Assembly: GCA_945905295.1 (NCBI GenBank) | Contig: CAMDPX010000062.1 | Span: forward strand, 1 to 32,910 | Direction of reading: 5' to 3' | From: Planctomyces sp. SH-PL62 | GTDB lineage: Bacteria > Planctomycetota > Planctomycetia > Planctomycetales > Planctomycetaceae | DNA: 32,910 nucleotides | Shown here: positions 25,589-32,129 of the stretch, in pieces | Numbering within the stretch: the stretch's first letter is position 1 | How the letters are laid out: the number at the start of each line of letters is the position of its first letter | The notes under the pieces: generated by a model | The model's input: the letters and a program-made list of their open reading frames with translations, nothing else | What the model was told of the DNA's origin: nothing | Databases searched by the model: none | Position numbers and translations under genes: made by a program

Positions 25589-26560
25589 ATGTTTGGGCAT
25601 CTCGTCCCCTGCTCTGGGGGCAAATCGATTGATCTGGCACGGACCAATGTCTATCTGGGCCGACGGCCTGACGCGGATCGAGATGCCCCGTTGAACGCGC
25701 AGACGGCCCTGTGTCGGTTGCGATTCGTCGATGGCTGGTGGCACGTCGATGACTTGCTGGGACGTGGCGATGTCCGCGTCAATCACGAACGTGTCCAGTC
25801 ATGCCGTTTGAATCGGCTGGATGAATTGGCGATCGGCCGAGCACGCTTTCGCATCGACTACATTCCGCCAGAAGACTTCTCCGTTCTGAGCGAGACGCTG
25901 GAAGAGATCGCGGAGTCGGTCTTGTCCAGCCAAAGTAATTTGGGCCTCTTGAAAAGTTCTCAGCCTGCGAGTGCGCCCCCACCCGTGAGCCTCGCTGCGG
26001 TGCGTCCGGCAAGAACGCCTCCGAGTCCACGATCACCTCCCGCTGTGCCATCGACCACAGGCATGTCCACGACGACGGACCTGTTGATTGTTGCCCCATC
26101 GCTGCCGAGTGAATTGTTAGGGCGTTTGATACCGCTTGGCGGTGGAGCCGACTATCCGCTGATGAAGCCGACAATCCTGGTGGGTCGGCAACCACCGTGT
26201 GACATTATTTTGCGTGTGGCAACGGTCTCGTCGAAGCACTGCACGCTGGAACTGACCGAGGGTTATTGGCAAGTGAAGGATCTCGGCAGCCGCAACGGAG
26301 TCCGGGTCGACAGCGTGCGCTGCGATCAAGCGTGGATATTTCCCGAAAGCCGACTGTCGATTGCCGACCAACGCTTCCGGCTCGATTACACGCCTGAAGG
26401 ATTACCGCCCGTGCCGAATCCCGCGCAGCGACCATCGCTGATGGCCCAGGCGGGACTCGTGGGCGAGGAACTCGAACGCATGATGACCAGGCCTGCTGGG
26501 CCGGGAACTCAGGACCGAGACTCGGAACGGAAGCGGTTTGAATTGTTGGAAGAGGGATGA
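25589..26560 (+). CDS. Double FHA-domain protein
   Basis: A 323-residue cytoplasmic protein. The frame extends to a GTG at 25502, but that runs through a repeat, so the ATG at 25589 (MFGHLVPCSGGKSIDLARTN) was chosen. An N-terminal FHA-like domain (residues 1-95) keeps LGRRPDADRD and a C-terminal strand RFRIDYIP but lacks the Ser and His of the SxxH motif, so it is probably degenerate. A linker of about 80 residues is rich in P and S. A canonical FHA domain follows (about 180-270): ILVGRQPPCDIILR, SSKHCTLELTEGYWQVKDLG and GSRNGVRVDSVRCD, expected to bind phosphothreonine. The tail is helical and charged. Its position next to an ion-channel gene suggests phospho-dependent control of that complex; a kinase was not found in the window. 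Confidence 0.9.
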   Translation: MFGHLVPCSGGKSIDLARTNVYLGRRPDADRDAPLNAQTALCRLRFVDGWWHVDDLLGRGDVRVNHERVQSCRLNRLDELAIGRARFRIDYIPPEDFSVLSETLEEIAESVLSSQSNLGLLKSSQPASAPPPVSLAAVRPARTPPSPRSPPAVPSTTGMSTTTDLLIVAPSLPSELLGRLIPLGGGADYPLMKPTILVGRQPPCDIILRVATVSSKHCTLELTEGYWQVKDLGSRNGVRVDSVRCDQAWIFPESRLSIADQRFRLDYTPEGLPPVPNPAQRPSLMAQAGLVGEELERMMTRPAGPGTQDRDSERKRFELLEEG

Positions 26561-26562
26561 TG

Positions 26563-26619
26563 CAGGTTGGGACTCCGTCCCGACCCGAAACGAAAAGAGT
26601 CGGGACAGAGTCCCAACCT
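26563..26619. repeat. Two-arm inverted repeat, same family as 4957-5016
   Basis: Arm 1 (26563-26584) and arm 2 (26599-26619) pair over 21 bp with one mismatch across 14 nt. Each arm also contains a short gggac/gtccc stem. Its relative at 4994-5014 shows a compensated A-T to T-A swap. It separates the FHA stop codon from the GTG start of the response regulator gene. Confidence 0.92.
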
Positions 26620-26640
26620 ACGCAACTGCGGAGACAAATC

Positions 26641-27552
26641 GTGGCCAACATACTTGTCGTCGATGATTCGGCGGTCGATCGAATGCTCGCGGGACGGCTG
26701 TTGCAGCAGGACTCTCGTTTCCAGGTCAGCTTTGCCGAGAATGGTCTCGAAGCGTTAGCCAAAATTCGCACGCGCGCGCCCGATATCATCGTCTGCGACT
26801 TGCAGATGCCGGAGATGAACGGCCTCGAATTAGTCGAAGCCGTGCGAGAAGAGTTCCCGTCGATCCCCGTCGTGCTGATGACGAACCGAGGCAGCGAAGA
26901 AATCGCCGCCGAAGCTCTGCGCCGCGGAGCCGCCAGCTACGTTCCCAAGGTGCGGCTGGCGGATCATCTCTGCGACACGGTTGGCCGAATCCTCAAAGCC
27001 GCCCACGCCGACCGCATGCACTCGCGACTGATGCACTCGCTGGAACAATGCGACTCCCGCTTCCGACTGCGGAACGATCCCGAACTGATCGAACCGTTGG
27101 TCAGCCATATCCAGGAAATGTTGTGTTGCGTGCCGCTCGGTGACGAGGGGGTACGTCTGCGCGTGGGAGTCGCCGTCAAGCACGCGCTGTGGATCGCGCA
27201 TCACCACGGCAACTTGGAAATCCCGTTGAGCGGCATACAAACCGACGACGACGTCCAAACGCTTGCCGCCGAGCGGCGCAATCAAGCCCCGTACTGCTCG
27301 CGCAGCCTGACCCTGAGCATCCATATTTCCACGACCGAGACGATCTTCAAAATCGGCCACGACGGCCCCGGAATCGACGTCTCGCAATTACCTCCGCAGC
27401 TTGAGACCGCCGCCGTCGATCGCTCCTGGCTGCGAGGCTTCGTGCTGATCCCCTCCGTGATGGACGACCTCCGCTACGACGACCACGGCCGCACGCTCTG
27501 CCTGCTCCACAAAGCCGCAGTCAACGACGAGGCCGAGTTGGAATGGGAATGA
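26641..27552 (+). CDS. Response regulator fused to an RsbW-like ATPase fold
   Basis: A 303-residue protein. The frame begins at 26557, overlapping the FHA stop, but that part is the repeat at 26563-26619. The GTG at 26641 has a ggag site and starts directly at the receiver domain (VANILVVDDSAVDRML), so it was chosen. The receiver keeps Asp8/Asp9, the phosphoacceptor Asp53 (VCDLQMPEMNGLE), a Thr in VVLMTNRG and Lys near 102. The C-terminal half (about 140-303) resembles anti-sigma-factor/RsbW HATPase domains: a helix ending HHHGNLEI, a DGPGID box and RGFVLIPSVMDDLRYDD. In the N-box the usual Asn is Ile185 and the usual Glu is His181, so ATP binding or kinase activity may be lost. Last gene of the channel cluster. 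Confidence 0.88.
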   Translation: MANILVVDDSAVDRMLAGRLLQQDSRFQVSFAENGLEALAKIRTRAPDIIVCDLQMPEMNGLELVEAVREEFPSIPVVLMTNRGSEEIAAEALRRGAASYVPKVRLADHLCDTVGRILKAAHADRMHSRLMHSLEQCDSRFRLRNDPELIEPLVSHIQEMLCCVPLGDEGVRLRVGVAVKHALWIAHHHGNLEIPLSGIQTDDDVQTLAAERRNQAPYCSRSLTLSIHISTTETIFKIGHDGPGIDVSQLPPQLETAAVDRSWLRGFVLIPSVMDDLRYDDHGRTLCLLHKAAVNDEAELEWE

Positions 27553-27615
27553 GTCAAAGCCAAGGAGCCAATGAAACCAAACCAAAACGCAAGCACGGCT
27601 CAAGTCCAACGCCTC

Positions 27616-27647
27616 AATGAGCGGAACGCGGAATGAGCGGAACGCGG
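27616..27647. repeat. Tandem duplication of a 16-bp unit
   Basis: Two exact copies of aatgagcggaacgcgg lie head to tail in the gap between the convergent response regulator gene and the small gene ending at 27657. No function is suggested. Confidence 0.9.
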
Positions 27648-27656
27648 GCTATCACG

Positions 27657-27914
27657 TTACGCTTTGGAACGGGCGACGCTGCGTGGTTTGCGTGAGACAA
27701 CCACCGCCGCTGCGCGTGGCAGTTCGATCGCAACAAACCGGTTTTGTGGATACAGGTAGTCCTCGCCGGATTCGTCGATGACTCGCATCATTCGGTGGGT
27801 CTCTGCTTCAGGGTCTTCGATGACTCGGTAGACCTTGCACGGCTCCAGCGATGCCGGATAGCCATCATTGCGGACGCAGATCACAAACCGTGGAGTCGCT
27901 TTTTCACGTGGCAT
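27657..27914 (-). CDS. Small conserved-looking hypothetical protein, 85 residues
   Basis: The start is MPREKATPRFVICVRNDGYP and the core continues ASLEPCKVYRVIEDPEAE, then a tightly conserved-looking block, MRVIDESGEDYLYPQNRFV. The C-terminus is basic. Proteins of this shape (about 70-90 residues, containing DESGEDYLYP) occur as unnamed small proteins in planctomycetes and some other bacteria. The function is unknown and no membrane helix or metal motif is visible. There is no ribosome binding site upstream: the sequence 3 bp before the start codon is already the end of the palindromic element at 27918-28159. That element must therefore supply, or has displaced, the 5' control region. Confidence 0.8.
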   Translation of the reverse strand: MPREKATPRFVICVRNDGYPASLEPCKVYRVIEDPEAETHRMMRVIDESGEDYLYPQNRFVAIELPRAAAVVVSRKPRSVARSKA

Positions 27915-27917
27915 AAC

Positions 27918-28159
27918 TACTCAAACTGAGCGGTTTTGTTTTTGTCCCGTCAGGGACACTCGAAAATAGCCCAGCACGTCAGTGCTGGGATGACCGTTCA
28001 ACGTGCCTCTTGAGTCCCGTCAGGGACGATAGAGCAGGATCGCCTTCTGTCGTCCCTAACGGGACTTTGTGAAGATTTTCGCCACGAAACCCAGCACTGA
28101 CGTGCTGGGCTATTCTCGATACGTCCCTAGCGGGACTCAAAAACCGCACAGTTTGAGTA
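27918..28159. mobile_element. 242-bp MITE-like nested palindrome with 20-bp terminal inverted repeats
   Basis: Terminal inverted repeats 27918-27937 and 28140-28159 match at 19 of 20 positions (tactcaaactg-gcggtttt). Inside, three pairs of smaller palindromes are mirrored about the centre near 28038: gtcccgtcagggac-type at 27944-27957 and 28123-28136, agcccagcac...gtgctggg-type at 27968-27989 and 28090-28111, and gtccct-type at 28014-28027 and 28052-28065. There is no open reading frame and no clear target-site duplication. The element fills the gap between two minus-strand genes. Confidence 0.88.
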
Positions 28160-28186
28160 ACTATCTACCCAAGAATCGTTTGATCT

Positions 28187-28567
28187 TCATTTCGTTCCGA
28201 CGGATGCCATGAATGGCAAGACGTAGGTGTCGAAATCGCAACTGAAGCCGATCTCGCGATCTATACGAAGAATTTCCCACCAATTGCTTCTCGCAAATTC
28301 AATCGTTAATTCCCTCTCGCACTCCATGACTTCATCGCGGCTCTCATTCGGATCGAGAAGCATCTGAAGGTGAACGGCGATTGCATACAGAATTTGATCA
28401 CGCCGACTCGGTAAAGCTCCGGGAGTTTGATAAAGACCAATCAGTGTTGAGGTTGGAAATTCGGACGAGATGCACCACACGCCGTCTTGGTGGTCGATCC
28501 AATCGACTGTTACGGCCGGATCGAGCAACCATCTCTGAATCAAATCGTTGTTGGTTTCCTTTGACAC
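28187..28567 (-). CDS. Hypothetical protein, 126 residues
   Basis: Not recognised. The frame opens upstream inside the sialidase-like gene, where the sequence has no protein character. The GTG at 28567 (VSKETNNDLIQRWLLDPAVT) lies 31 nt after the sialidase stop and is the likely start. It contains a compact alpha/beta-looking body (VDWIDHQDGVWCISSEFPTS; RRDQILYAIAVHLQMLLDPN; NWWEILRIDREIGFSCDFD) with many aromatic residues. Codon use is less GC-rich than in neighbouring genes (the sequence around it is near 50% AT), so acquisition by transfer is possible. No signal peptide is visible. Confidence 0.6.
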   Translation of the reverse strand: MSKETNNDLIQRWLLDPAVTVDWIDHQDGVWCISSEFPTSTLIGLYQTPGALPSRRDQILYAIAVHLQMLLDPNESRDEVMECERELTIEFARSNWWEILRIDREIGFSCDFDTYVLPFMASVGTK

Positions 28568-28598
28568 TCTGTGAGCCTCCGAATCTGAAGCGACAGAA

Positions 28599-29660
28599 TC
28601 ACGGGCTGATCGCTTTCGCGGGGTCGAGGACGACGTGACGCACGCGCTGGCGTTTCCAGGTGTAGGTGATGTGGACGAGTCCGTCGGCGGTTTGAATGAT
28701 CGTGGGGTAACTGTATTCACCGGGATCGCTTTCGAGTACCAGCGCGGGCTGCCAGTCTTTGCCAACTCGCGAGACCGCGACGTTGAGCGGTGAGCGGCCC
28801 TTCGGCGTGTGGTTGTAGACGATCAAGTGCCGGCCATCTTTGAGAGTGACCGCATCCGTCCCCGCATTGGGGTTCGGTAGCGAGGTTGCCGTCAGCGGTC
28901 CCCACGTGCGGCCCAGATCGTCAGAGGCGACTTGAAAGACCTTGCTTTGTTTCGTGCGTCCGACGGCCAACAATTTCTCGCCGCCGAGGAACAAGATGCT
29001 CGGTTGAATCGCGCCGATCTCTTGGCCGTCGTTGACCGGCCCCGTGCGCTGCCATGTTCGACCGAGATCACTGGTTCGCTCGAAGTGAACTCGCCATCCA
29101 TCGGACTCGGTGCTGGAACCGCAGAGCAAATCGCCGTTCGGAAGCTGCACCGGTTTGTTCTTCACGGGACCGTCGATGTGTTCGGGCAATCGGCGCGGCG
29201 TTGACCATGTCACGCCGTCATCGTCGCTGGTCATCAACATGCCCCACCAAGTGCTGGGACTGGGGCCGACTTTGTAGAACAGCATCAGCGATCCGCTCTT
29301 CGGCTGGAACAGGACCGGATTCCAACACGGATGCCGATGCACTGAGCCATCCGCTTTCTCGTACTGCACGCCGTTCGCGACCTCGGCCGGTGCGGTCCAG
29401 TGACCATCGACTTGCCGTGTCACCCACACGCCGACGTCAGGATGTTTCTCATACTTCCCGCCAAACCACGCGGCGACGAGCGCCCCCTTCGTCGTCTCCG
29501 CGATCGTCGAAGCGTGACAACTTGGAAACGAAGCGGTTTCAAACAGGAACTCGGACTTGAGAACGCCGGGCGGCAACTGCGGCGACTTATCCTGAGAGAT
29601 CGCTGCGGAACCAGACAATACGAAAATCGCGAGCACTGCAAATGCGAGAAGCGATTTCAT
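28599..29660 (-). CDS. Exported sialidase-like (BNR/Asp-box) protein
   Basis: A 353-residue protein. A Sec signal peptide is at residues 1-22 (MKSLLAFAVLAIFVLSGSAA), with a gaggaa site before the ATG. The fold is a sialidase-type six-bladed propeller: three Asp boxes are clear (SDDDGVTWSTP, TSDLGRTWQRT, SDDLGRTWGPL). The N-terminal FPSCHASTIAETTKGALVAA and GGKYEKHPDVGVWVTR match the exo-alpha-sialidase-like family widespread in planctomycetes (BNR repeat-like/neuraminidase COG4409). The substrate is probably a glycan outside the cytoplasm, but true sialidase activity is not shown because the catalytic Arg triad cannot be placed with certainty. It is co-directional with the thioredoxin gene 11 nt upstream. 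Confidence 0.88.
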   Translation of the reverse strand: MKSLLAFAVLAIFVLSGSAAISQDKSPQLPPGVLKSEFLFETASFPSCHASTIAETTKGALVAAWFGGKYEKHPDVGVWVTRQVDGHWTAPAEVANGVQYEKADGSVHRHPCWNPVLFQPKSGSLMLFYKVGPSPSTWWGMLMTSDDDGVTWSTPRRLPEHIDGPVKNKPVQLPNGDLLCGSSTESDGWRVHFERTSDLGRTWQRTGPVNDGQEIGAIQPSILFLGGEKLLAVGRTKQSKVFQVASDDLGRTWGPLTATSLPNPNAGTDAVTLKDGRHLIVYNHTPKGRSPLNVAVSRVGKDWQPALVLESDPGEYSYPTIIQTADGLVHITYTWKRQRVRHVVLDPAKAISP

Positions 29661-29671
29661 CGGAGAGTTCC

Positions 29672-30532
29672 TCAGTACCACGCAGTCGCCAGTTTGCGGC
29701 GGTACTCGCCAGCGAGTTCCGAAGCCGGACCGAGCAGTCCGAGGATCTTGACCATCGCCTCTTTGGCCTGCGGGCCGATGCCAGCTTTGTCGCGAGCGAT
29801 CAATGCCAAGCACAGTTCCAACGCTTCCGTATGCTTGCCCGCGACGGCGAGCGCATCGGCTAGGCCGATTTGTAATGCGAGATCGTTCGGATTCGCGGCG
29901 GCCGCTCGGCGAGCTTCTTCGACGCCACCCGATTCCTCGGCCGAGGCGCGGACTTCGAGTTCGTCCTTGATCGCCTGGCCTTCCGGTTCCAAGAAGCCAC
30001 GCTCTTCGAGTTGTTCGATCAACCGCCGAGCTTCTTCGTCGCGGTTCTGAGCCATGATGACTCGCGCCAAGGCGATCTTCAGCACGTCCGCTTTCGGTTC
30101 GAGATTCAGTGCCTCGCGGAACTTTATTTCGGCCCCGGCCGGGTCGGTCTCTTCGAGCTTCATCCCTGCCATCATCGCCATCTGCGCGGCAGAGGGCAGG
30201 AACGTCGCCAACCATTCTCGAATCTGCGGCTCCGGCACCACACCGACGAATTCGTTGACCAGTTGCCCGTCGCGAAACGCCACGACCAGCGGGATCGACT
30301 GAATCTGAAAGGCTTGAGCAATCTGTGCCTCAACCTCGACGTTGATCTTCACCAGCATGAACTTGCCGGCGTACTCGTCCGCGAGCCTCTCCAGCACGGG
30401 ACCAAGCTGCTTGCACGGTTGGCACGACGGCCCCCAGAAGTCGACGACGATGGGCAGCTCGAATGATTTCTTGATGACGTCCGCATCAAACGTGGCGGTC
30501 GTCGTATCTTTGATCCAAGCAGAGGTGGGCAT
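29672..30532 (-). CDS. Thioredoxin-TPR co-chaperone (CnoX/YbbN-like)
   Basis: A 286-residue cytoplasmic protein. The N-terminal thioredoxin domain (1-115) has the active site CQPC at 37-40 (DFWGPSCQPCKQLGPVL) and the cis-Pro loop QSIPLVVAF. The C-terminal half is a run of tetratricopeptide-like helices (IKFREALNLEPKADVLKIAL; NPNDLALQIGLADALAVAG). This layout matches CnoX/YbbN, which holds unfolded proteins for GroEL and protects them from oxidation. Both active-site cysteines are present, unlike E. coli CnoX (SxxC), so redox activity is likely. No strong ribosome binding site is visible. It is transcribed with the sialidase-like gene 11 nt downstream, although no functional link is obvious. 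Confidence 0.93.
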   Translation of the reverse strand: MPTSAWIKDTTTATFDADVIKKSFELPIVVDFWGPSCQPCKQLGPVLERLADEYAGKFMLVKINVEVEAQIAQAFQIQSIPLVVAFRDGQLVNEFVGVVPEPQIREWLATFLPSAAQMAMMAGMKLEETDPAGAEIKFREALNLEPKADVLKIALARVIMAQNRDEEARRLIEQLEERGFLEPEGQAIKDELEVRASAEESGGVEEARRAAAANPNDLALQIGLADALAVAGKHTEALELCLALIARDKAGIGPQAKEAMVKILGLLGPASELAGEYRRKLATAWY

Positions 30533-30629
30533 AATGAGGTCGCAGACGTTGTGAGGGCAGAGGGATGGTGTCTCGCACGAAGTAGACCGGCCCAGCTTCG
30601 ATGACGCAAGCGGTTCGGCGACGCTGACC

Positions 30630-32129
30630 TCATCTTGTCCAAGCGAACCACTTCGCGAACAGCCATTTCACGGTTGGCGTCAGCCGTCGCCGAGAAAACT
30701 GGTCGGCCAGCCGTTTGATCACTTCGCTTTGAGTCGGATAAGCATGAATGGTCCCAGACAACGCTCCCAAGCCGAGCGATCGAGTCATCGCCAAGGTAAT
30801 CTCGTTGAGCATGTCACCCGCATGTGAGGCCACAATCGTTGCGCCGACGATCTCGTCGGTCCCCCGCTTCAGCAACAACTTCGCGAAGCCTGCGGTTTCA
30901 CCATCGAGGACGGCTCGGTCGTTGTGTGACATTTCTTCGACGAGCACATCTACCGCAACACCTCGCTCGTGAGCCTCCGCTTCGGTCAGCCCAACGGCGG
31001 CGACTTCGGGATCGGTGTAGGTACATCGCGGAATCACCAGCGACGAGCCTTTGCCACGTCCCGGAAACAGCGAGTTCTGCAAAACGATACGAGCCATCGC
31101 ATCCGCCGCGTGCGTGAACTGATACCGCGAGCAGACGTCTCCCGCCGCAAAGACAGCTCGATTCGTCGTGCGAAAGTGATCGTCGACACGGACGCCGACT
31201 TGTGAATCGAATTCGACACCAGCATTCGGCAACCCCAAGTCGCTCACGTTCGGCGTTCGACCAACAGCGACCAGCAACTCGTCCGCAACTCGGCGGCACG
31301 AGTCGCCGCCTTGTTCAATCGCAACATGCTTCCCGCCCGCATCGCGGCTGACCCGCGAGACACGCGCGTTCGCCAGTAACTCAATCCCGTCTCGCCGCAA
31401 CGCGGCTTCCACGACAGATGCCGCGTCGACATCCTCCTTCGCCAGAATGTTTGGCCGGGAAGCAATCAACGTCACTTGCGATCCAAACCGCGCGAACGCT
31501 TGAGCCAACTCGCAGCCGATGGGTCCGGCTCCGATCACGACCAAACGGCGCGGCAACGACGTGAGCGAGAAGACCGTCTCGTTTGTGACAAAACCGGCCT
31601 CGGCCAATCCGGGAATGTTGGGGACTTCCGCACGTCCGCCGGTCGCGATCAACGCCCGGCGGAATCGCAGTGTTTGACCGGCAACATCAATCGTGTCGCG
31701 GCCCGCGAACCTCCCTTCGCCGAAAAAGACATCGACGCCAAGTCCTCGAAACCGCTCGGCCGAATCGTGCGGAGCCAGCGATGCCCGCAGTTGTCTCATT
31801 CGATTCAACACCGCGTCGAAATCAACGCGAGCACCGGCCGGCACCTCGACACCGAACTCGGCCGCATCGCGAATCGTCGCGGCGACACGAGCCGACTTCA
31901 GCAGCGCCTTCGAGGGGACGCAGCCATAAATCAAGCAGTCACCACCAAGCCGATGCTTCTCGATCAACGCGACCTTCGCGCCGAGTCCCGCCGCTCCCGC
32001 CGCCGCCACGAGCCCCGCAGGTCCGCCACCGATCACGATCAGATGATAGCGCTTCGCCGGAATCGGATTGATCCAATCCGCCGGAGCGACATGCCGGTCG
32101 AGTTCGCTGTCGCAGGGATCGCCGCTCAT
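30630..32129 (-). CDS. Mercuric-reductase-like pyridine nucleotide-disulfide oxidoreductase
   Basis: A 499-residue flavoprotein. The ATG at 32129 (MSGDPCDSELDRHVAPADWI) overlaps the stop of the membrane-protein gene (ATGA). It contains the FAD site VIGGGPAGLVAAAGAAGLGA, the redox disulfide GGDCLIYGCVPSK, the NAD(P)H site VVIGAGPIGCELAQAFARFG, the FAD-ribityl site VFAAGDVC and the C-terminal dimerisation domain with HAYPTQSEVIKRLAD. It lacks the MerA N-terminal metal-binding domain and C-terminal Cys pair (the end reads KWFAWTR), so mercury reduction is unlikely; a disulfide or quinone substrate is possible. Pairing with a TVP38/TMEM64 gene is common, and in some bacteria the two are fused, which points to a joint but unknown role at the membrane. 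Confidence 0.93.
   Translation of the reverse strand: MSGDPCDSELDRHVAPADWINPIPAKRYHLIVIGGGPAGLVAAAGAAGLGAKVALIEKHRLGGDCLIYGCVPSKALLKSARVAATIRDAAEFGVEVPAGARVDFDAVLNRMRQLRASLAPHDSAERFRGLGVDVFFGEGRFAGRDTIDVAGQTLRFRRALIATGGRAEVPNIPGLAEAGFVTNETVFSLTSLPRRLVVIGAGPIGCELAQAFARFGSQVTLIASRPNILAKEDVDAASVVEAALRRDGIELLANARVSRVSRDAGGKHVAIEQGGDSCRRVADELLVAVGRTPNVSDLGLPNAGVEFDSQVGVRVDDHFRTTNRAVFAAGDVCSRYQFTHAADAMARIVLQNSLFPGRGKGSSLVIPRCTYTDPEVAAVGLTEAEAHERGVAVDVLVEEMSHNDRAVLDGETAGFAKLLLKRGTDEIVGATIVASHAGDMLNEITLAMTRSLGLGALSGTIHAYPTQSEVIKRLADQFSRRRLTPTVKWLFAKWFAWTR

Noticed and set aside
24169-25647. A 492-residue minus-strand open frame opposite the channel gene
   Set aside because: It is the antisense shadow of the MotA/ExbB-like gene; composition is R/H/Q/D-rich without membrane or domain features, and the plus strand has clear family motifs.
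27944-28136. A possible CRISPR array in the cluster of short repeats
   Set aside because: The units are palindromes of different types mirrored about a centre, not direct repeats with regular unique spacers, and no cas genes are near.
30630-32129. Calling the flavoprotein a true mercuric reductase (merA)
   Set aside because: It lacks the N-terminal heavy-metal domain and the C-terminal cysteine pair, and no mer genes are near.
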